Shown here in pieces: positions 8,601-16,323 of a DNA stretch of 64,000 nt (positions within the stretch are counted from its first letter, which is position 1; every line of letters starts with the position of its first letter). The stretch comes from an uncultured Gemmata sp. (GTDB lineage: Bacteria; Planctomycetota; Planctomycetia; Gemmatales; Gemmataceae), in assembly GCA_937924775.1 (NCBI GenBank), contig CALDUT010000008.1, forward strand, positions 168,428-232,427, read 5' to 3'. Made by a program: the position numbers and the translations under genes. The notes beneath the pieces were generated by a model. That model did not search any database. It was not told the origin of the DNA and saw nothing but the letters and a program-made list of their open reading frames with translations.

Positions 8601-10317
8601 GAATCGCGTGCCCGGGGCCGGTCTCCAGGAGAACCGTTTCGCCACAGCGCAAGGCTTCTTGTTGGAACCGTTCGGTGATGGCCCCGGTTTGCACCGCTTC
8701 TTGGGTAAAAAGATACGCGGTTCCCAGCAAAACCCCCACCTTCACGCCCTTCTCGGCCAACGGGGCGCTCAGGGCCGCCACCATCCGGGCCGAGAGAGCA
8801 TCGTGAATGCCACCGGCGAAGACAACGTGCCATTGCTCCGCGGGTTTGGTGCCGAGGAATTCCAACAGAACCTCGATCATCGACTCCCACAACGCGAAGC
8901 TCGAGCGCGGACCGATGTGACCACCGCATTCTTGGCCCTCGAAGATGAACCGGCGGCAGCCATCTTTGAGGAACATCTTCAGCAAGCCGGGGGAAGGAAC
9001 GTGCAAGTATGTCGCGATGCCGTGGGTTTCCAGTTCCCGGGCCTGATCGGGCCGCCCGCCGGCGATGATTGCAAACGGGGGTTTGTAGGTGCGAATCGCC
9101 GCCAGTTGCTCGTTGCGGATTTCGGGAGGCACGAAACCGAGAATCCCCACCCCCCACGGCTTATTCCCGAGGCGGTTTTTCGTTTCCGACAGTAATTTTT
9201 CACTCTCGGCTTTCCGCAACAGGGCCAGCGCCAGAAACGGCAAGGCCCCGCCGGCGGCGATGGCTTCCGCAAACGCCGGGGTGTCACTGACCCGCGTCAT
9301 CGGGCCTTGCAAAATCGGGTAACGGGTCCCGTGCGAACGAGCCAGCGGTCCGTCGGCGCTCAGATGCCGCAGTCGCCCGGCCGCCGTCAGTTGCTCTTCG
9401 ACCCGCGTTTGGATGTGCTGAAGTACCCCGGCGACGGTCACCCCCCTGGCTGCCAGAGGGGCCGCGGTGCTGATATCCTGACCGATGAACCAGATACCCG
9501 CGGTGGGATCGGCCGCCACTCGCTGGGCGAGAGCCTTTTGCCATGCGGCCAATCGCTCCGGGGCCGGCATCGACGCATTCAGTAGCCGCTCTTCCTCCCT
9601 GACCAATTCCTGTACAGCCGGGCTATCGGGGCGTGCATAAACCCGGTAAGCCTCCCCCAATTGCGAACCGAGGACGAGGGTTTCGCTGCCATCCAAGCCG
9701 CGAATCCGTTGGGCGAGGGCCTCGCTGAGCGGTGTTTCGCGTGTCAGAAGCACTTGGGAATCCAGAACAACGCCGCGGGCTCCGCCGGCGGCACAGGCGG
9801 CCGCCGTGTTGGCCCCGATGCCGCCGCGAATCCAAAACGGCAGGGTGGGAGCGTGTTTCTGCGCCCATTGGTGCCACTTTTGTAACAGGACGAAGGCCGT
9901 TTCGCTGCCCACGCGGCCCCCGGCCTCGTGACCTTTGAGGATCAGTCCATCCACTCCCAACGCCACCGCCCGCTGGGCTTCCGTGAGATTGATGGCTTCA
10001 CGAAAAACAGCAACCCCTAGGGATTTCAGAGCTTGCACACGCTCTGGCAACACGGTGCTATCAGGACCGGCGAGAATCACCCGGCTGGGCCGGTAGGTTT
10101 CGACCAAAGGCCACAGGTCCGAGGCTTCCGCCCGCAATTGCAGGCCAAAGCCTGTGCCCGCAAAGCGTATCAACCGCGCCAGGGCCGAGCCGACGGCAAC
10201 CGGCGGAGCGAATTCGGCATCCAACACCCCGCAAGCCCCGGCGCGACAGGCGGCGATAGCAAGCGATGGATGGGCGGTTGGGGTTGGTGTCAGAACTATG
10301 AGGTCGCGCAGTTCCAT
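2608..10317 (-). CDS. multidomain Pfa-like polyketide synthase NPD-NPD-KS-AT-ACP-KR
   Basis: A 2569-residue megasynthase. In order: two nitronate-monooxygenase/PfaD-type TIM-barrel domains (about 1-310 and 320-620); a ketosynthase starting near 702 with active-site Cys in DAACGSSL (about 896) and His motifs EAHGTGT and GHSK; an acyltransferase with GQGSQ near 1274 and GHSYGE near 1367; a Pro/Ala-rich linker (about 1600-1890); one acyl-carrier domain with LGVDSIKR near 1958; and a ketoreductase with TGGARGIT near 2288 and YAAAN near 2469. The KR is of the PfaA kind. It would extend and ketoreduce an acyl chain, with the flavin domains as candidate enoyl reductases. In PUFA synthases the PfaD activity is a separate protein and ACPs are in tandem; here the flavin domains are fused and only one ACP is seen. 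I chose ATG 10317 over GTG 10320 because GAGG lies 6 nt upstream of the ATG. The second synthase gene follows. Confidence 0.93.
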   Translation of the reverse strand: MELRDLIVLTPTPTAHPSLAIAACRAGACGVLDAEFAPPVAVGSALARLIRFAGTGFGLQLRAEASDLWPLVETYRPSRVILAGPDSTVLPERVQALKSLGVAVFREAINLTEAQRAVALGVDGLILKGHEAGGRVGSETAFVLLQKWHQWAQKHAPTLPFWIRGGIGANTAAACAAGGARGVVLDSQVLLTRETPLSEALAQRIRGLDGSETLVLGSQLGEAYRVYARPDSPAVQELVREEERLLNASMPAPERLAAWQKALAQRVAADPTAGIWFIGQDISTAAPLAARGVTVAGVLQHIQTRVEEQLTAAGRLRHLSADGPLARSHGTRYPILQGPMTRVSDTPAFAEAIAAGGALPFLALALLRKAESEKLLSETKNRLGNKPWGVGILGFVPPEIRNEQLAAIRTYKPPFAIIAGGRPDQARELETHGIATYLHVPSPGLLKMFLKDGCRRFIFEGQECGGHIGPRSSFALWESMIEVLLEFLGTKPAEQWHVVFAGGIHDALSARMVAALSAPLAEKGVKVGVLLGTAYLFTQEAVQTGAITERFQQEALRCGETVLLETGPGHAIRCIPTPYVQVFEAEKRKLRAAGKSSLEIGLALERMNLGRLRVASKGLDRPAVSRESAGGPQSRNGDGLVPLSPEEQFARGMYMIGQIAALRNNVTTIEALHAEVCAEPALACTEVRIRPLAEPPPPPPCDIAIIGLSCFYPQATGLWQYWHNILAKTHAVIEIPASHWDWRAYYDPDPRARDKMVSKWGGFMSDILFDPLKYGITPKSIPQIEPLQLLLLEAVHQALGDAGYLERPFNRERTCAILGIGGGGMPLSVAYGFRACMPLVDSIPGVPIKSQTIIDLGEGILPEWTEDSFPGILLNVAAGRVANRFNLGGPNMAIDAACGSSLAALYAGVRELQDQTSDVAIVMGGDAVQTPYAYVAFSKTHALSPRGRCRPFDAEADGIALAEGVGVAILKRLADAERDGDRIYAVIKGVGASSDGRDKGLTAPRAEGQLRALRRAYAQARISPARVGLVEAHGTGTVVGDQTEARAIGQLFREAGGQPQSCALGSVKSMIGHSKCAAGIAGLIKTTFALYHKILPPTLVEKPNPKANLDGGPLYLNTEARPWIHGQPYPRTAGVSAFGFGGTNFHTVLEEYTGDYLERPTTGVRDWPAELFVWKRADTAAMLDSLQKVHAAVAAGATPRLADLAASVWKASQNVTTGPVLAIVASSLADLQEKLLGACDVIRKAPETAADPRGMYFAVNPQPQTVAFLFPGQGSQYPDMLAQVAMAFREVREVIDRAEATLAHDLEKPLGRFIYPPSPFTPEQEAANRDALRRTEVAQSSIGATSLGMFRLLTALGIEPDFLAGHSYGEYTALAAAGAISEDDLMRLSYKRGRAIREAAKTTPGGMIAADASAETIQPHLTGIANVWIANHNSPTQTVIAGTEDGVKQAAAALQAAGIRAMRIAVACGFHSPLIAGAQPALAQALAETSFTAPRRPVFANTHAAPHPADGPAIAQQLVEHLVSPVRFTDEILAMYQAGARVFVEVGPQAVLTGLTGQILAGRPHLAVATDSKSRPGLVQLTHTLAQLVTAGVAANLDRLFAGRIVEPFELTHLNADTGKPRLTPTTWVVNSVRSRPWNAPEPRLLGQALPENEILTKSTVAAKSEPAATTKPKPPAPSPPAQREPASPVLGAVPPPASPLTPRPVRVSEPPAPRPQEGQPRGGSPTLPSIVHNSPSREMMHNTETPTASPAPTSTDSPLVPHAGPADTAAVMMRFHEVMARFLDTQKSVMLSFLGSSTHPPAAPPANGQANHSVVPPLTHGPAVTLPRPTVFPAPNRMGAVATSSTPPASAAAAIPVAPSPQIVPPIAPASPAAVNGKHELAAANTASGPEVPVSAPATDPAAPADVTGATPAKPPPVALDRETLLARLLDLVSERTGYPKEALSIDLDLEADLGVDSIKRVEILGSLAESIEAGMQGRQPNLEMEKLSVIKTLRGIADYVMSALEEAAAPTPAPSDNGPHADTQAAGTHGEVHPGARQGDVQRLVVRLIDTPLPIRPTFAPPTGTIVITDDELGSTRELADRLGELDIATLIIGHGTGGEYRADLTDPIAVKELITRIRQHHGPISGLIHLLPLAEPPAGESDEQRARREVKSLYLLARELENDLRKAGQQGSAVLLAVTAMGGTMGFGSELPQEFFAGHGGVAGFTKCLGYEWPEVMVRVVDVSPNLPAPRLVEQLLGELGDPQGPLEVGRTGTRRVTWQVEPGPLEKSAPAIELTPDDTILITGGARGITAKVAWELATRYHPKLVLVGSSPLPAEESADTASLQTATEIKAALLQRDPHAKPAAIEAAYKRLLKDREIRHNLAAIRAAGSVVEYRAVDVRDANAFGALLDELYARGGISGVIHGAGVIEDKLLRDKTPESFERVFSTKVDSAFTLMRKLKPERLKFFVLYASITSRYGNRGQSDYAAANEVLSKLACDLDRKWPSRVVSMAWGPWAEVGMVADLEKHLVARGLKLIAPAVGAGFAVDEVIYGTKGEPEVLIAGGSESAARPVKAKSEAVPVTAE

Positions 10318-10708
10318 CACTCGCCTCGAAAGACAGGACCTCCTGTCCGGGAATCGTGGTCCGTTTGTTGGGACAATCCCAACTCCAACAAATCACAGCG
10401 GATAGTATCGGAAATCGGTGCGAGTTTGGCAATTTAGGCAGGGTGGAGAGCTACGGTATTTCCCCCCGCTGAGGCCCTCCAACCCGGTCGCCTTCCTCCA
10501 GAATCAACCTCGCGACCGCTTACGATTGGACAAATTTAGCGCGGGCTAAGCTTTATGACAATTCGTCCCGGATCAATCCACCACGCGATTCGGGCAGGTT
10601 ACAGCGAGTTCATCTGTTGTGCGGGAAAAGCGGTGAAGCGGCAAGACAGCTTATGCCGAAAGTAAGGAAGAATTTGGATATTCGGCAGGTTCCACAAAGG
10701 TGCGAGAT
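10318..10708. other. intergenic region between divergent synthase and S49 genes
   Basis: About 390 nt separating two divergently transcribed genes; promoters for both must lie here. No open reading frame, RNA gene or convincing promoter could be identified by eye. Confidence 0.5.
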
Positions 10709-11740
10709 ATGCGCAAACTCCTGCTCGTCGGCCTTTTGCTCATTCCTCCTCTGACCGGTTGCAAACGGCTGGAAAATTTCACTTTTAAAACGCAAGTCGA
10801 GACGAAATTAGACCTTCCAGCACCGGTGAGTGTCACTGCCGGGAACGTTGCCCCGGTGGTTGTTCAACCGGGCCAGCCGCGGATCGCCATTCTCGATGTT
10901 GATGGCCTGATTCTGAACACCCCGTTTGTGGGGCCCTTGTCGGTGGGGGAAAACCCTGTGGCCCTGTTTCGCGAAAAGTTAGAGGCCATTGCCCAGGATC
11001 CGTGCATAAAGGCTGTTGTACTCAGGATTAACAGCCACGGCGGCGGTGTCGCCGCGTGTATCACCATGCGGCACGACCTGGAACGCTTCAAGGAACGGAC
11101 ACGCTTGCCCGTTGTGGCGTGCCTGATGGATACCGCGGCGGGCGGAGCCTATTACTTGGCCTCCGCGGCCGATCATATCGTTGCCGGGCCCGCCACAGTC
11201 ACTGGGGGAATTGGCGTGGTTCTCAATCTGTTCAACTTGGAAGATTTGATGGGCTTGGTCAATGTCCGCCCGGAACTCATCAAATCCGGGGCCTACACCG
11301 ACATTGGTGGCTCGCACCGCTTTATCACGGCGGAAGAACGGAAATGGCTGGAAGCCATGGCCGCCGACTTCCATCGGCAATTGATTGCCGACATCAAGCG
11401 GAGCCGGCCGAATGCCACCGACGAAACCAACTTCGACGGCCGCATTTTCACCAGTTCCCAAGCCCACAAACGCGGTCTGGTGGATAGTATCGGCGACCTC
11501 GACGACGCTGTCAGCCTCGCGGGGCAACTCGGCTGCCCGGGCTTGGCCGTTCGCCCAGGAGTGGTGCTGTACCGCCGCAACAACGATCCGGCCCGCTCCA
11601 TCTACGCTATCACGGCCAACGTGCCGCTGCAGGGCGCAGGGCTGTTCCCCTCGGTTCCCGGCATCGACCGCGCCAAGCTGCCCACATTCCTCTCGGCGTG
11701 GCAGCCGGAAATCACGATGGAAAAGCTGGGTGGCAAATAA
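10709..11740 (+). CDS. S49 (SppA-like) peptidase-family lipoprotein, probable loss of serine nucleophile
   Basis: A 343-residue protein with a lipoprotein signal (lipobox LTGC near residue 17), so probably membrane-anchored. The S49/SppA fold is visible: ILDVDGLI, INSHGGGV near 110, the segment ending YYLASAADHIVAGPATVTGGIGV (split over residues 140-170), and the conserved IKSG lysine near 191. In SppA enzymes the nucleophile Ser lies in ASGGYY; here the equivalent reads AAGGAYY with no serine, so the enzyme may be inactive or use another residue. Family members cleave leftover signal peptides or other membrane peptides. Start: ATG 10709 has AAAGG 8 nt upstream, better than GTG 10700. It stands alone, divergent from the synthase genes. 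A 7-bp hairpin (11772-11793) follows the stop. Confidence 0.85.
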   Translation: MRKLLLVGLLLIPPLTGCKRLENFTFKTQVETKLDLPAPVSVTAGNVAPVVVQPGQPRIAILDVDGLILNTPFVGPLSVGENPVALFREKLEAIAQDPCIKAVVLRINSHGGGVAACITMRHDLERFKERTRLPVVACLMDTAAGGAYYLASAADHIVAGPATVTGGIGVVLNLFNLEDLMGLVNVRPELIKSGAYTDIGGSHRFITAEERKWLEAMAADFHRQLIADIKRSRPNATDETNFDGRIFTSSQAHKRGLVDSIGDLDDAVSLAGQLGCPGLAVRPGVVLYRRNNDPARSIYAITANVPLQGAGLFPSVPGIDRAKLPTFLSAWQPEITMEKLGGK

Positions 11741-12075
11741 CTTCCGGCGACAGCAGCGCAGAGTCCCACTGTTGTTATAGCACAGTAACAACCAAGGGCC
11801 GGTGGTATGGGTCGAAGCCCTTACCGCGGCTCCTTCACGAAGCTCTCCCTTAACAAAACGCCCGCCCCCTGTTTGCTGGTCTTCAACTAGCGTACAAACG
11901 GGCTTCCCAAGCCCCTTCCACAGCCTAACGGCAACCCCATTCCGACCACCGAGCGAACAGGGAAACGGCCGATCTTCCCTCGGGGCCCCACCGCGCCTGC
12001 GGCGCCCTTGGATCCTATCACGCCAGGGCCCGAGGGCTTCACTTCACGCAGAAGGGATCGGTTCTGGTCTTAAGT
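11741..12075. other. convergent intergenic region
   Basis: 335 nt between the ends of the S49 gene and glgC. It holds a weak hairpin, GTTGTTA pairing with TAACAAC (11772-11778 and 11787-11793), without a T-tract. No gene was recognised. Confidence 0.4.
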
Positions 12076-13338
12076 TCAATTGGGCAAAGGATTTGGAGAT
12101 TGAAATGTTTCGGGTGGCTCGGCTTTGGGAACTACCACCACGCCTTGTTCGGTCACCACGAAGCCGCGGCGGCGATCAAATTCCAAGTCGTAGCCGATCA
12201 CCGTATAAGGGGGCAACTTCACGTCTTTGTCGATGATGGCCCGGCGGATGCGGCAGTAGCGGCCCACATCGACGCCATCGAGCAAAATGGAATCTTCCAC
12301 CACTGCGTAGCTGTTGATGCGCACGCGGGGCGAAAGAATGCTCCGCCGCACTTGCCCGCCGGAAACAATACTGCCTGCGCAAACGATGCTGTCGAGGGCC
12401 TCTCCGCGGCGGGCATGCCCCACCGGTCCTTCCGCGGAGAACACGAACTTCGGGGGCGGCAATTGCGGTTGTAAAGTGCGAATCGGCCACGACGCATCGT
12501 AGAGATTCAGCACCGGTTCCACGGCCACCAGGTCCATGTTGGCCTGATAGTAGGCATCGAGCGTGCCGACATCACGCCAGTACGCGGTCGCCTTGCGGTT
12601 TTCATCCCGAAAGCGATAGGCCATGGCCTTCATGCCGCTGGAAATCATGTGGGGAATGATGTCACGGCCAAAATCGTGACTGCTCGTGGCTTGGGCGGCA
12701 TCCTGGCAGAGCAGTTCAAACAACATCCGGGCGTTGAAGACGTAAATTCCCATGGAACCGAGAGCATGGTTCGGATCCCCCGGCAGCGGCGGAGCGATTG
12801 CGGGTTTTTCCAGAAAATTCACCACGCGATCATCGGCGGTCGTCTCCATGATGCCGAAGTGTTTCACGTCGGCCAGCGGCACGGGGATGCAACCAATCGT
12901 GACATCAGCCCCCCGTTCGCGGTGTTCGCGAATCATCTGGCCGTAGTCCATCTTGTAGATATGGTCGCCGGCCAGAATGAGGACGTTTTCGGCCCGTTCG
13001 CGTTCAATCGAGTAGATGTTTTGGTAGATGGCGTCCGCGGTGCCTTTGTACCATGTCTCGTCGATTCGCTGTTGTGGGGGTAGCACTTCGACCGATTCGC
13101 CCAATTCGGAACTGAGGAAATTCCAGCCTTGGCGAATGTGCCGATCGAGGCTGCGAGATTTGAATTGGGTGAGAACGAGAATCCGTCGTAAACCGCTATT
13201 GATGCAGTTGGAAAGGGTGAAGTCGATGATGCGATAGAGCCCCCCGAAGGGTACCGCGGGTTTGGCGCGGTCGCGTGTCAGCGGTTCGAGTCGTGTCCCT
13301 TTGCCTCCCGCCAGAACTACGGTTACCACATTACGCAT
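12076..13338 (-). CDS. glgC: glucose-1-phosphate adenylyltransferase
   Basis: 420 residues, close to the usual GlgC length. The N-terminus has the nucleotidyltransferase signature GGKGTRLEPLT followed by RAKPAVPFGG, then RIIDFTLSNC and the regulatory/substrate motifs typical of ADP-glucose pyrophosphorylases (HIYKMDYGQM near 145-155). The C-terminal third contains the left-handed beta-helix type repeats (SIVCAGSIVSGG, RRSILSPRV). The enzyme makes ADP-glucose from ATP and glucose-1-phosphate for glycogen synthesis in the cytoplasm. The frame is open 43 codons further upstream, but ATG 13338 has a GGGGG stretch 6-10 nt upstream and begins at the conserved RNVVTVVLAGG, so I chose it. No other glycogen gene is adjacent. 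Confidence 0.96.
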   Translation of the reverse strand: MRNVVTVVLAGGKGTRLEPLTRDRAKPAVPFGGLYRIIDFTLSNCINSGLRRILVLTQFKSRSLDRHIRQGWNFLSSELGESVEVLPPQQRIDETWYKGTADAIYQNIYSIERERAENVLILAGDHIYKMDYGQMIREHRERGADVTIGCIPVPLADVKHFGIMETTADDRVVNFLEKPAIAPPLPGDPNHALGSMGIYVFNARMLFELLCQDAAQATSSHDFGRDIIPHMISSGMKAMAYRFRDENRKATAYWRDVGTLDAYYQANMDLVAVEPVLNLYDASWPIRTLQPQLPPPKFVFSAEGPVGHARRGEALDSIVCAGSIVSGGQVRRSILSPRVRINSYAVVEDSILLDGVDVGRYCRIRRAIIDKDVKLPPYTVIGYDLEFDRRRGFVVTEQGVVVVPKAEPPETFQSPNPLPN

Positions 13339-13555
13339 AATAACCCCCACGAAACGCCCGTGCCGACATTGTGTCGGAGCGGCATCGTCGGGGCAAGCGG
13401 TAGGGCTTGAATGAAATAGACAGATGGTCATTCGATCAATCCGACCGATTGACCAAAAAGTGGACACACGCTACCGCACTGGCTGGACTCTACCCAAATG
13501 AACCCGTCGGTGGGGCTGAACTTGGAGCCTCGGGAAATTTTCACTTAAGAAGCCC

Positions 13556-14137
13556 TCAGTTCGGCCGGTACAGACCGCTGACGATTTCATCCCACGAAGG
13601 GACGTTCCAGTTAGCGATCAGTTCACGCAGGACTTCGCTGGCGGTGTCTTCCTCCGCTGCGCAGCGTGGAAGCTCCTCGGCGGCCTCGTCGGTGGTGAGC
13701 GGTTCAGCTTCGTCGTCGCGGAGCGATGCGTCTTCGTGGGTCGCGACCTCGGCCTCGGCCCCCGCGGTGGCACTGGCCGCAGCGACGTCCGGGGTGGCTG
13801 CGCCCCCTTTGCGACGCCGGCGGCGCCGGCGCCGGCGTTTGCGACCAGTGGTGGGTACTTCGCCCTCGGCGGTTTCGGCCGGAACGCCGTCCGGGGTCCC
13901 GTCGTCGGATTCGGTCAGGTCCTCGTCGGCGAGCAATTCCGGTTCGCTGTCGGTCCCGGTGTCCGCTTCCACCGGTTCATCCGAGCTGCTGGTTTCTGGT
14001 CGCTCGGCTTCTGGGGCGGGAGCGGCCAAATCCGGCGTCGGCGAAGCTTCCGTAGCAGTCGACGCCGGCGACTTGACCACACCCAGTTCCCGGGCCAAGT
14101 CGTTCCAGTCGTCGTCGGGGGAAATGGGGTTCATCAT
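13556..14137 (-). CDS. acidic protein with poly-arginine tract, conserved hypothetical
   Basis: 193 residues. It begins with a compact motif (PDDDWNDLARELG), continues into a long acidic Ala/Glu/Thr/Pro-rich stretch, then a basic patch of nine successive arginines with flanking Lys (near residue 108), another acidic stretch and a C-terminal block NVPSWDEIVSGLYRPN. The two ends look structured and constrained; the middle looks disordered. I recall similar end blocks in planctomycete proteins, but no function is known to me. The Arg tract could bind nucleic acid; that is inference. Two adjacent ATG codons (14137, 14134) are possible starts. Confidence 0.75.
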   Translation of the reverse strand: MMNPISPDDDWNDLARELGVVKSPASTATEASPTPDLAAPAPEAERPETSSSDEPVEADTGTDSEPELLADEDLTESDDGTPDGVPAETAEGEVPTTGRKRRRRRRRRRKGGAATPDVAAASATAGAEAEVATHEDASLRDDEAEPLTTDEAAEELPRCAAEEDTASEVLRELIANWNVPSWDEIVSGLYRPN

Positions 14138-14255
14138 GGAAACTCGACGGAATCTCTAGCCCCGGGGTGTACAACCATTCGCAGGAACAACCACCCCACG
14201 AATTTAACCTGAGCAATATGTCCAATTCCTGAACACCGCTCTGCTTTCTTTCAGC

Positions 14256-14579
14256 TTATCGCGCCGCGACGGAACTGGGAACCGGGTAATTGGGGACGAT
14301 CGCTGTTCGCGGTGGCCGGGCTAGGTGAACCTCGATCAGTTGGTCGCCCGGTTCAGCCCCGTAGCCTTCCACCAGGGCTTCGTAAACGTCGCCTTCGGGC
14401 AGTTCATCCCGGGGAATCCAATAGCTATCTCTTGGCCAATTCGCTACTTGCGCCAAATGGTCCACGAGAACCGACCACGTGTCGACCGGCAGCGGCAACC
14501 CCGGCAGAAGCCGCGTGAACAGCTCACTGACGGCGTCGTCCAAACAACTGCGCGGCGGCAGAAGGTAAAAAGTGGCCAT
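14256..14579 (-). CDS. conserved hypothetical protein
   Basis: 107 residues, start ATG 14579 with GAGGG 9 nt upstream. The sequence is rich in hydrophobic and acidic residues (FYLLPPRSCLDDAVSELF, LPVDTWSVLVDHL, VYEALVEGYGAEPGD) and ends in a short basic tail. No known domain is recognised. It lies between the poly-Arg protein and argA on the same strand, about 250 nt downstream of argA. The composition looks like a real cytoplasmic protein rather than a shadow frame. Confidence 0.65.
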   Translation of the reverse strand: MATFYLLPPRSCLDDAVSELFTRLLPGLPLPVDTWSVLVDHLAQVANWPRDSYWIPRDELPEGDVYEALVEGYGAEPGDQLIEVHLARPPRTAIVPNYPVPSSVAAR

Positions 14580-14761
14580 CGGAAGAACCCTCGCGCCCTA
14601 ATATCCGCGGGGGTTATCGAGCGCAGGATCGAATCCGCGTCACCAGAAGCGCGGCTGCCATGTCGCGGTTCGGCCCAGAGACTCTCACAATCGGCACAAT
14701 CGTCCCTATTGAACTTTTCAGATTCCCCGTCAACTGCTGAATTGGAAATCTGTATGCGGCA

Positions 14762-14816
14762 CCTGACCATTTCTTGGTCAGGCCTTTTGTTATTTCACCA
14801 GTTGACCAAGGGTCAA
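14762..14816. terminator. tandem hairpins downstream of argA
   Basis: Two adjacent stem-loops: CCTGACCA/TGGTCAGG (14762-14769 with 14775-14782, loop of 5) and TTGACC/GGTCAA (14802-14807 with 14811-14816, loop of 3). They begin about 10 nt past the argA stop in the minus direction. There is no clear T-tract on the minus strand, so termination is only probable. The first hairpin shares TTGGTCAGGCCTTT with one at 20592-20610. Confidence 0.4.
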
Positions 14817-14826
14817 TGCCGTTTGG

Positions 14827-16113
14827 CTACTTCAAGTCTTTGATGAGTACCTGCGATTTCCGCCCTTGCTGCTCGTATTTTTCCCGCCGGGCGGGGGGCA
14901 GGTCGTCGGGGGTGCCGAGTTTGTAACCGCCTTTTTGCACAAAAAAGTTGATGGCTTGGGTAGACAAGCAAAAGATTCTGGCCAATCCGCGGCCCCGGGC
15001 GATGTCTTCGGCGTAGTGGATCAGCTTGGCCCCGATGCCTTGGTTCTCGTACCGCGGATCGACAAACACACTCGCCACCTCTCCCATATTCTGTTCGGGG
15101 TACATGTGTAAGGCTGCACACGCCACCGGGTTGCGGTCCACCTCGAAGACGAAGTAATCGTGAATAATCTTCTCCAACTCCGCCCGGGTGCGTTTCACCA
15201 ATTCGTCGTTTTGAACGCCCTGTTGGATGAGACTGTAGATGGTCCGCACGTCCTTTTTCTGGGCGGCGCGGATGGCTTGATACTCGTTGGCGTAGATGAG
15301 TGTCCCGATGCCTTCGTTGGAAAACACTTCTCCCAACAGGCCTTCTTGCTCGCGGCCATCGATGATGTGGACGCGTTCAATCCCTTCCTTGCCGGCCCGC
15401 ACGGCATGAGTGAGCTTGGTCATCGTTTCGAGGGGTAACTCGGCGCGATGTCTCTTCAGGAAGTTATCGGCCTCCTGAACGGTCATTTGCCGGATCACGC
15501 CTTTGGCATCGCGGATGCCGCCTTCGGTGTTCAGATAGATGAGTTTGACCGCCCGCAAGGCCTTGGCCACCTCCACCGCGACGGCATCGGAGTTGAGTCG
15601 GTACGACGCCCCGGCCCCGTCGATACCAATCGGGGGAATGACCGGGATGATGTCGTGTTCCAGAAGGGTTTGTAGCAAGGGAATGTCGATGCGTTCGACC
15701 TTGCCGGTAAATAAATGATCGACCCCCCCGAGAATGCCCGCGGGATGAGCCACCACGGCATTGGGGCAGGCCCCACGTAGATCGTTGGCTGAAAGCCCTT
15801 CCAGAATTTCGTGCGTGACGCGATTGGCCGCGGTGATAGCCACATTCAACGTGGCGTGATCAGTAATGCCCGTGCCCACCAGATCGGAGGGTGTCACGTT
15901 CACAAGCGCCGCATAGCGTTTGATCTGATGGGCAGCCCCGTGGACCAAGGCCACGCGAATGTTCAGACTGCGTAGTAAAGCTATGTCCAATAATAAGTTG
16001 GGGAAATTGTCGTCTTCGACGACGGCCCCATCAAGCGCAATGACAAAGACCCGGTCGCGGAACCGTGGAACATAGCGGAGGATTTCCCGAAAATGAGTCA
16101 GCCGTTCATGCAT
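14827..16113 (-). CDS. argA: amino-acid N-acetyltransferase (N-acetylglutamate synthase)
   Basis: About 428 residues. The N-terminal amino-acid-kinase-like domain shows FVIALDGAVVEDDN, RVALVHGAAHQI and IPVIPPIGIDGAGASYRLNS; the C-terminal GNAT domain shows VDPRYENQGIGAKLIHYAE (acetyl-CoA loop). This is the E. coli-type ArgA architecture. The enzyme acetylates glutamate with acetyl-CoA, first step of arginine synthesis in the cytoplasm. ATG 16113 opens with MHERLTHFREILRYVP, matching the expected N-terminus; a TTG at 16197 would add 28 low-complexity residues. Neither has a strong ribosome site. It is divergent from trxB. No other arg gene is nearby. Confidence 0.93.
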   Translation of the reverse strand: MHERLTHFREILRYVPRFRDRVFVIALDGAVVEDDNFPNLLLDIALLRSLNIRVALVHGAAHQIKRYAALVNVTPSDLVGTGITDHATLNVAITAANRVTHEILEGLSANDLRGACPNAVVAHPAGILGGVDHLFTGKVERIDIPLLQTLLEHDIIPVIPPIGIDGAGASYRLNSDAVAVEVAKALRAVKLIYLNTEGGIRDAKGVIRQMTVQEADNFLKRHRAELPLETMTKLTHAVRAGKEGIERVHIIDGREQEGLLGEVFSNEGIGTLIYANEYQAIRAAQKKDVRTIYSLIQQGVQNDELVKRTRAELEKIIHDYFVFEVDRNPVACAALHMYPEQNMGEVASVFVDPRYENQGIGAKLIHYAEDIARGRGLARIFCLSTQAINFFVQKGGYKLGTPDDLPPARREKYEQQGRKSQVLIKDLK

Positions 16114-16323
16114 CGAAGATTGGGGCGTCGTCCCACGCCCGTTCACGGGGGCGTCATCAGCCGCCGGCGTCCTGACGGCCGATGCTCCCTCCGGCAACAG
16201 CCATCACACGGTAACGCCAATACAGCGGCATTGTAGGACCAATGGAAGGGAACCGGACGAAGACCACTTCGCATCTAGAATACTATGAATCCGCCGCGGG
16301 GCACACTACCGGAGGAATTCGCT

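Noticed and set aside
6748..9195. 815-codon plus-strand open frame antisense to the large synthase
   Set aside because: Long antisense frames are common in GC-rich genes; composition is His/Arg/Gly-rich without motifs, while the minus strand encodes KS and flavin domains.
10520..10560. possible -35/-10 pair (TTGGAC with an AT-rich stretch) upstream of the S49 gene
   Set aside because: Spacing and -10 box are poor; not better than chance.
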